Shown: positions 7,544 through 10,400 of the stretch, in pieces
Layout: every line of letters begins with the position of its first letter
How positions within the stretch are numbered: the stretch's first letter is position 1
NCBI GenBank assembly: GCA_001017865.1
Contig: LATQ01000333.1
Coordinates: 1 to 10,400 of the forward strand
DNA length: 10,400 nucleotides
Direction: 5' to 3'
DNA from: Rhodococcus sp. IITR03
GTDB taxonomy: Bacteria; Actinomycetota; Actinomycetes; Mycobacteriales; Mycobacteriaceae
The notes under the pieces: model-generated
The model's input: the letters and a program-made list of their open reading frames with translations, nothing else
Told to the model about the DNA's origin: nothing
The model's database searches: none
Made by a program: the position numbers and the translations under genes

Positions 7544-8055
7544 GTGGTTGACCGGTTGGAGAAGGCGGGTGCAATCGTCGTTGCCAGCACGAGCATGCCC
7601 GATTTCAGTGTGGGCCCAGATGAACGACAAGACCATCGTCGCCGATCTCAGTCGAGCGAATCAGGAGATGGTTTCGATAGTGTCAACGATGGGCGCACTG
7701 ACCTCTCTCGAGCTCATGAATGCTTACGACGCGATCGGACCGCTCATTCGGGAGACCACACAAATGCTGCGACGTTTCGACGTGGTTTTGTCCTCTACGA
7801 CGAGCATGCTGGCGGGTCCCGCGGAGAGCACGATGGATCCCCGAGTTTGCCGGTGCGGCGAACTTCACAACCGCATTCAACGCCGCGGGCACTCCTGCGG
7901 CATCGATCAATTGTGGATTCTCCAAGCAGGGAAAGTCAATCGGTCTTCAGATCGCCGGCAATCGCCTCCATGACCTTGCTGTTTTGCAGGTAGCCGCGTG
8001 GTACGAGGCGCATCGCGGTCCAGAGGCAACACCGGACTGGATGGCTCTGACCTGA
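7544..8055 (+). pseudogene. Amidase-signature-family remnant, catalytic core deleted
   Basis: Three collinear amidase pieces lie in different frames. Positions 7544-7608 encode VDRLEKAGAIVVASTSMPDF, the segment that precedes the catalytic lysine-serine-serine region in other members. The next piece, about 7609-7830, starts VWAQMNDKTIVADLSRANQE and runs to RRFDVVLSSTTSMLAGPAES, matching the late part of the family (FDVLLTPTT). The last piece, 7837-8055, encodes FAGAANFTTAFNAAGTPAAS and GLQIAGNRLHDLAVLQVAA, the standard C-terminus. Roughly 190 residues between the first and second piece, including the GGSSGG catalytic block, are missing, and the N-terminus is also absent. The product cannot be active. 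The fragments are co-oriented with the operon, so an amidase probably once belonged to the locus. Deletion boundaries are judged from family layout only. Confidence 0.8.
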
Positions 8056-8309
8056 GCCCCGCTGCCCAAGGCGACCACGACGCAACACAGGTTTGCTCTG
8101 TATGACGCCGCAAAAGATCCTCCACCTTGTGCGTCTTCACTTGTATCGGTGACGCACAGCTGCGGTTGAGTTGCCACCGTCTCGCGGTCGGAATTGGGAT
8201 CCGCCCCAGCTGAATCCAATTGCGTTACCTTCCACGGGTAGACGGAGCGCCAGGACGGCTCGGAGGCAAGTCGTGCATACCTTACAACCGCCGAGATCGA
8301 CCAATCCCG
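8056..8309. other. Unassigned DNA between the amidase remnant and the ISL3-family element
   Basis: About 250 bases. Minus-strand frames cross it, but none has a recognisable protein motif or a start with a ribosome site. It carries ATCCAATTGCGT (8214-8225), which also occurs across the right end of the ISL3 element at 9579-9590. Nothing else is visible. Confidence 0.4.
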
Positions 8310-8336
8310 ATTGGATCTGTCGCACTTTCCGTGAAG
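8310..8336 (+). repeat. Left terminal inverted repeat of the ISL3-family element
   Basis: Twenty-seven bases beginning ATTGGATCTGTCGCAC are the exact reverse complement of 9559-9585. ISL3-type ends usually begin GG, so the element proper probably starts at G8313, and the outer ATT/AAT match may be chance or target-derived. Beyond 8336 the match continues as N-GG. CCAATC-CC-GATTGG (8301-8314) makes a small palindrome across the boundary. Confidence 0.9.
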
Positions 8337-9582
8337 GGGTAGGCACCCGCTGAACAGTGGAGATCCTCCGTGCATCAAGATCATCTTGGTGTGATTCCGA
8401 GCCTGGAGGGTCCTGCTGCCGCATCTCGCGGAAGTCGTTGTGGAGAAGGTGTATCAGGTCGGTGACCGGATCCGGATCACAGCTCGTCCGCGCGGCGACC
8501 ATGGCCGGTGCCCGAAGTGCCGACACGACTCGGGTCGGGTGCACTCCCGGTGCCGACGTCAGCCCGCCGACACCGCGATAGGCGGACATCCGGTCGTGAT
8601 CGACCTGACCGTCCGACGGTTCTTCTGCGACAACACCGGCTGCACCGCAAAGACGTTCGCCGAGCAGATACCGGGTGTGACCACACCGTGGAGCCGTCGA
8701 ACCGTGGTACTCGGTGCGGTGATCGAGGCGATCGGGTTGTCGGTCGCCGGACGCGCCGGCAGCCGCCTTGCCGCTCGGCTCGGGGTCTCGGTCGGCCGGG
8801 ACACGATGCTGCGGGCCGTGCGAGCCATCCCGGACCGGCCGATCGTCTCCTCTGCAGTCCTCGGTATCGACGACTTCGCGATCCGCCGCGGCCACGTCTA
8901 CGGCACGGCCGCTTCGCCCGCGTCGCCGCCGTCGACGAACTGTTGACCACCACCCGGACGGCTGGTCGTACACTCCTGACCGAGTTCGAGCCCTACCTTC
9001 GGGAACGGTTCGCCGCCGGCGTCACCGACGCCACCCGCCTCGCCGAGGAGATCACCGCACGCGGCTACCGCGGCAGCGCCAAGACCGTCCGCCGATTCCT
9101 GCACCCGCTGCGAAATGCACTGCGGGTGCGGCCGACACAGCCGGCCGCACCGAGTGTCCGACAGGCCACCGGGTGGCTGACGTGCCGACCCGACCGCCTC
9201 ACCGACAAGGACACAGCCCGGCTCGACGAGATCCTCGACCACAGCCCCGCGCTGACCGCCCTGCGCGAGCAGGTCCGTGGTTTCGCCGAGATCATGACCG
9301 AGCGCCGCGGCCACAAGCTCACCGATTGGATGAACGGCGTCGACGCCACGGGCGCACCCGCCCTGCGGTCCTTCACCACTGGTCTGCGGCGTGACCTCGA
9401 TGCGGTCAACGCTGGCCTGACCCTCGAGCACAATTCCGGCCCCGTCGAAGGACACGTGAACAGGATCAAGATGCTCAAACGGCAGATGTACGGACGTGCG
9501 AACCTTGACCTGCTCCGCAAACGCGTCATCCACCTCGAATAGGTAAGCACGACAACCGCTTCACGGAAAGTGCGACAGATCC
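8313..9582 (+). mobile_element. ISL3-family insertion sequence, internally deleted, both ends present
   Basis: The element is bounded by 24-27-bp perfect inverted repeats and contains one ISL3-type transposase gene. At 1270 bp it is shorter than expected for a transposase of about 500 residues, because the centre of the gene is missing. The flanking octamers, TCCCGATT on the left and AATTGCGT on the right, do not match, so the 8-bp target duplication typical of ISL3 is not seen. One flank may have been rearranged since insertion. It could be moved only by a transposase supplied from elsewhere. Confidence 0.87.
8370..9542 (+). pseudogene. ISL3-family transposase with central catalytic region deleted
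   Basis: The likely start is GTG 8370, after GTGGAG. Restoring one G at 8408-8410 gives PSLEGVLLPHLAEVVVEKV, a normal ISL3 beginning; otherwise translation could start at GTG 8440. The N-terminal zinc-binding part, CPKCRHDSGRVHSR followed by FFCDNTGC, is followed by a helix-turn-helix segment and LGIDDFAIRRGHVYGT, the first catalytic aspartate region. At about 8905-8912 the sequence jumps, with a frame change, to RFARVAAVDELL, skipping the VDxxTRRP to ADRWHLWHN region with the second aspartate (about 150-170 residues by family layout). It then runs in one frame through PYLRERFAAGVTDATRLAEE, to GPVEGHVNRIKMLKRQMYGR with the last glutamate, and stops at 9540-9542. The enzyme is inactive. Confidence 0.88.
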
Positions 9583-9585
9583 AAT
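9559..9585 (-). repeat. Right terminal inverted repeat of the ISL3-family element
   Basis: Exact reverse complement of 8310-8336, starting 16 bases after the transposase stop. The outermost CC of the element is 9581-9582. Confidence 0.9.
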
Positions 9586-9666
9586 TGCGTGACCGTCGAC
9601 AATTCTGGCCCCTTAGCCTGAATCCACCGACGTTCCCGGGGGGGTAGCGGCGTGTCGAAATGAAGA

Positions 9667-9734
9667 AAGTGCCCTCTGAACTGGGATGATTGATGTTCTT
9701 CACGCAACAAACAATCCAGTCGAGAAAGGCACTT
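9667..9734 (+). promoter_or_regulatory. Imperfect inverted repeat in the IS1380 leader
   Basis: AAGTGCC (9667-9673) pairs with GGCACTT (9728-9734), and ACTGG (9680-9684) pairs with CCAGT (9716-9720). Together they frame a stem-loop just before the transposase GTG at 9738, with its AGAAAGG ribosome site in the right arm. Folding would hide that site, which could limit transposase translation, particularly from read-through transcripts. It may instead be part of the element's terminal or sub-terminal transposase sites. Confidence 0.45.
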
Positions 9735-9737
9735 CCA

Positions 9738-10400
9738 GTGCAAGTGTCCCGTAGGTTCAGCGCGGGGTCCGCGATGTTCGACGACGACAACCTCGTGTCG
9801 TACGGCGGCCTGGTGCCGGTGATGACGCTGGCGCAGCAGACCGGCTTACCGCAACTGCTGGACGAGAAGGTCACGATCACCACGTCGAAGATCAAATCCG
9901 GGGCGGCGAACCCGTCCCGAAACTTGCCACACTGATCGCTGGGATGTGCGCCGGAGCCGACAGCATCGACGATGTCGACGTGCTGCGCTCCGGCGGCATG
10001 ACCACCCTGTTCGGTGGCGTCTACGCGCCGTCTACTGTGGGAACCCTGCTGCGGGAGTTCACCTTCGGGCACGCCCGTCAACTCGAATCGGTGCTACGCG
10101 CACATCTGGTCGCACTCGCACAACGCGTCGATCTGCTGCCCGGCAGCGAGCAGCAGGTGTATCTCGACATCGACTCGCTGTTGCGCCCGGTCTACGGCCA
10201 CGCCAAACAGGGCGCGAGCTACGGACACACCAAGATCGCCGGCAAGCAGGTGCTCCGCAAGGGTCTGTCTCCGCTGGCCGCGGTGCTCAGCACCGACGAC
10301 AGTGCCAGGTGATCGCCGGGATGCGCCTACGCTCCGGCAAGACGGATCCGGCAAGGGCGCCGGGCACATGGTTGCCGGAGCGATCGCCACCGCCCGCGCC
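9738..10400 (+). CDS. IS1380-family transposase, 5' part (three apparent frameshifts, runs off the window)
   Basis: The GTG at 9738, preceded by AGAAAGG (9722-9729), gives VQVSRRFSAGSAMFDDDNLV and the typical SYGGLVPVMTLAQQTGLPQL. Restoring one base at CCC 9916-9918 joins ANPSPKLATLIAGM to CAGADSIDDVDVLRSGGM, a strong IS1380 signature, followed by APSTVGTLLREFTFGHARQL and the catalytic-aspartate segment VYLDIDSLLRPVYGHAKQGA. Further one-base restorations at CC 10305-10306 and GG 10344-10345 continue the frame as VIAGMRLRSGKTGSGKGAGH and MVAGAIATARA to the window edge. DDE transposases of this family are about 450-470 residues, so roughly half is present. Frame breaks of exactly the same type as in the catabolic genes suggest a common technical cause rather than IS decay. 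Confidence 0.88.

Larger units (their letters stand above)
9660..10400 (+). mobile_element. IS1380-family insertion sequence, 5' part
   Basis: Called from the transposase it carries. The left end must lie between the ISL3 right end (9582) and the hairpin at 9667-9734, but no repeat partner is in the window, so the boundary is a guess. The right end is beyond position 10400. The sequence 9583-9660 includes a G7 run and no gene. Confidence 0.6.

Noticed and set aside
8137..8973. Minus-strand open frame (278 codons) over the ISL3 left end
   Set aside because: Antisense to the transposase zinc-finger region, crosses the inverted repeat, and shows no motif.
9065..10081. Long minus-strand open frame (338 codons) opposite the ISL3 and IS1380 transposases
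   Set aside because: It spans two unrelated elements and their junction, is antisense to clear transposase sequence, and has arginine/serine-rich content typical of GC-rich shadow frames.
9738..10400. Programmed ribosomal frameshifting in the IS1380 transposase
   Set aside because: Three separate shifts occur in G/C runs with no A/T slippery site, and the same defect is in non-IS genes. I know of no such need in this family.
1..10400. tRNA, rRNA, CRISPR array, riboswitch or toxin-antitoxin pair
   Set aside because: I saw no cloverleaf, no regularly spaced repeats and no recognisable small-protein pair on either strand.

Overview
The window is GC-rich DNA from what looks like an actinobacterium, most likely of the Rhodococcus/Gordonia/Nocardia type. 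This is inferred from GC-biased third codon positions, GTG starts, tight start/stop overlaps and the IS families present. Nothing in the window fixes the genus. It is a catabolic locus boxed in by insertion sequences: IS5-family debris on the left, an internally deleted ISL3-family element and the start of an IS1380-family element on the right.

Left part (1-640): the last 26 codons and right end of an IS5-family transposase abut the C-terminal third of a true fumarylacetoacetase gene (fahA, homogentisate/tyrosine pathway). The N-terminal part, with its metal ligands, is absent. A near-perfect palindrome at 571-617 lies between this remnant and a convergent LysR-type regulator gene (641-1538, minus). 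A TetR-family gene (1617-2189, minus) follows and is divergent from the main operon. The shared intergenic space holds a 19-bp imperfect palindrome (2254-2272), a good candidate TetR operator.

Centre (2296-7349): five tightly packed plus-strand genes end at a strong hairpin. They are a FAH-family hydrolase, a small cupin protein, an acetoacetyl-CoA-synthetase-type acid:CoA ligase, a PaaI-type acyl-CoA thioesterase and a second FAH-family hydrolase. Gaps run from +16 bp to 4-8 bp overlaps, including GTGA and ATGA junctions. The most economical reading is the lower part of a degradation pathway. FAH-fold enzymes would split or tautomerise a dioxo-acid ring-cleavage product, the ligase would activate an acetoacetate-like acid as its CoA ester, and the thioesterase would rescue CoA from stalled intermediates. 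The substrate is unknown and no ring-cleaving oxygenase is in view, unless the cupin is one.

Right part (7350-10400): an amidase-signature pseudogene that has lost its catalytic core, about 250 bp of unassigned DNA, the ISL3-family element (1270 bp, clean terminal inverted repeats, transposase missing its central catalytic region), and the 5' part of an IS1380-family transposase running off the window.

The most important caveat is that at least 14 single-base losses, nearly all in short runs of G or C, break otherwise full-length reading frames in both the catabolic genes and the transposases. Restoring one base at each site gives proteins of normal family length. This looks more like systematic under-calling of homopolymers in the sequence than natural decay. 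By contrast, the IS5 truncation of fahA, the amidase core deletion and the ISL3 internal deletion are large events that sequencing error does not explain.
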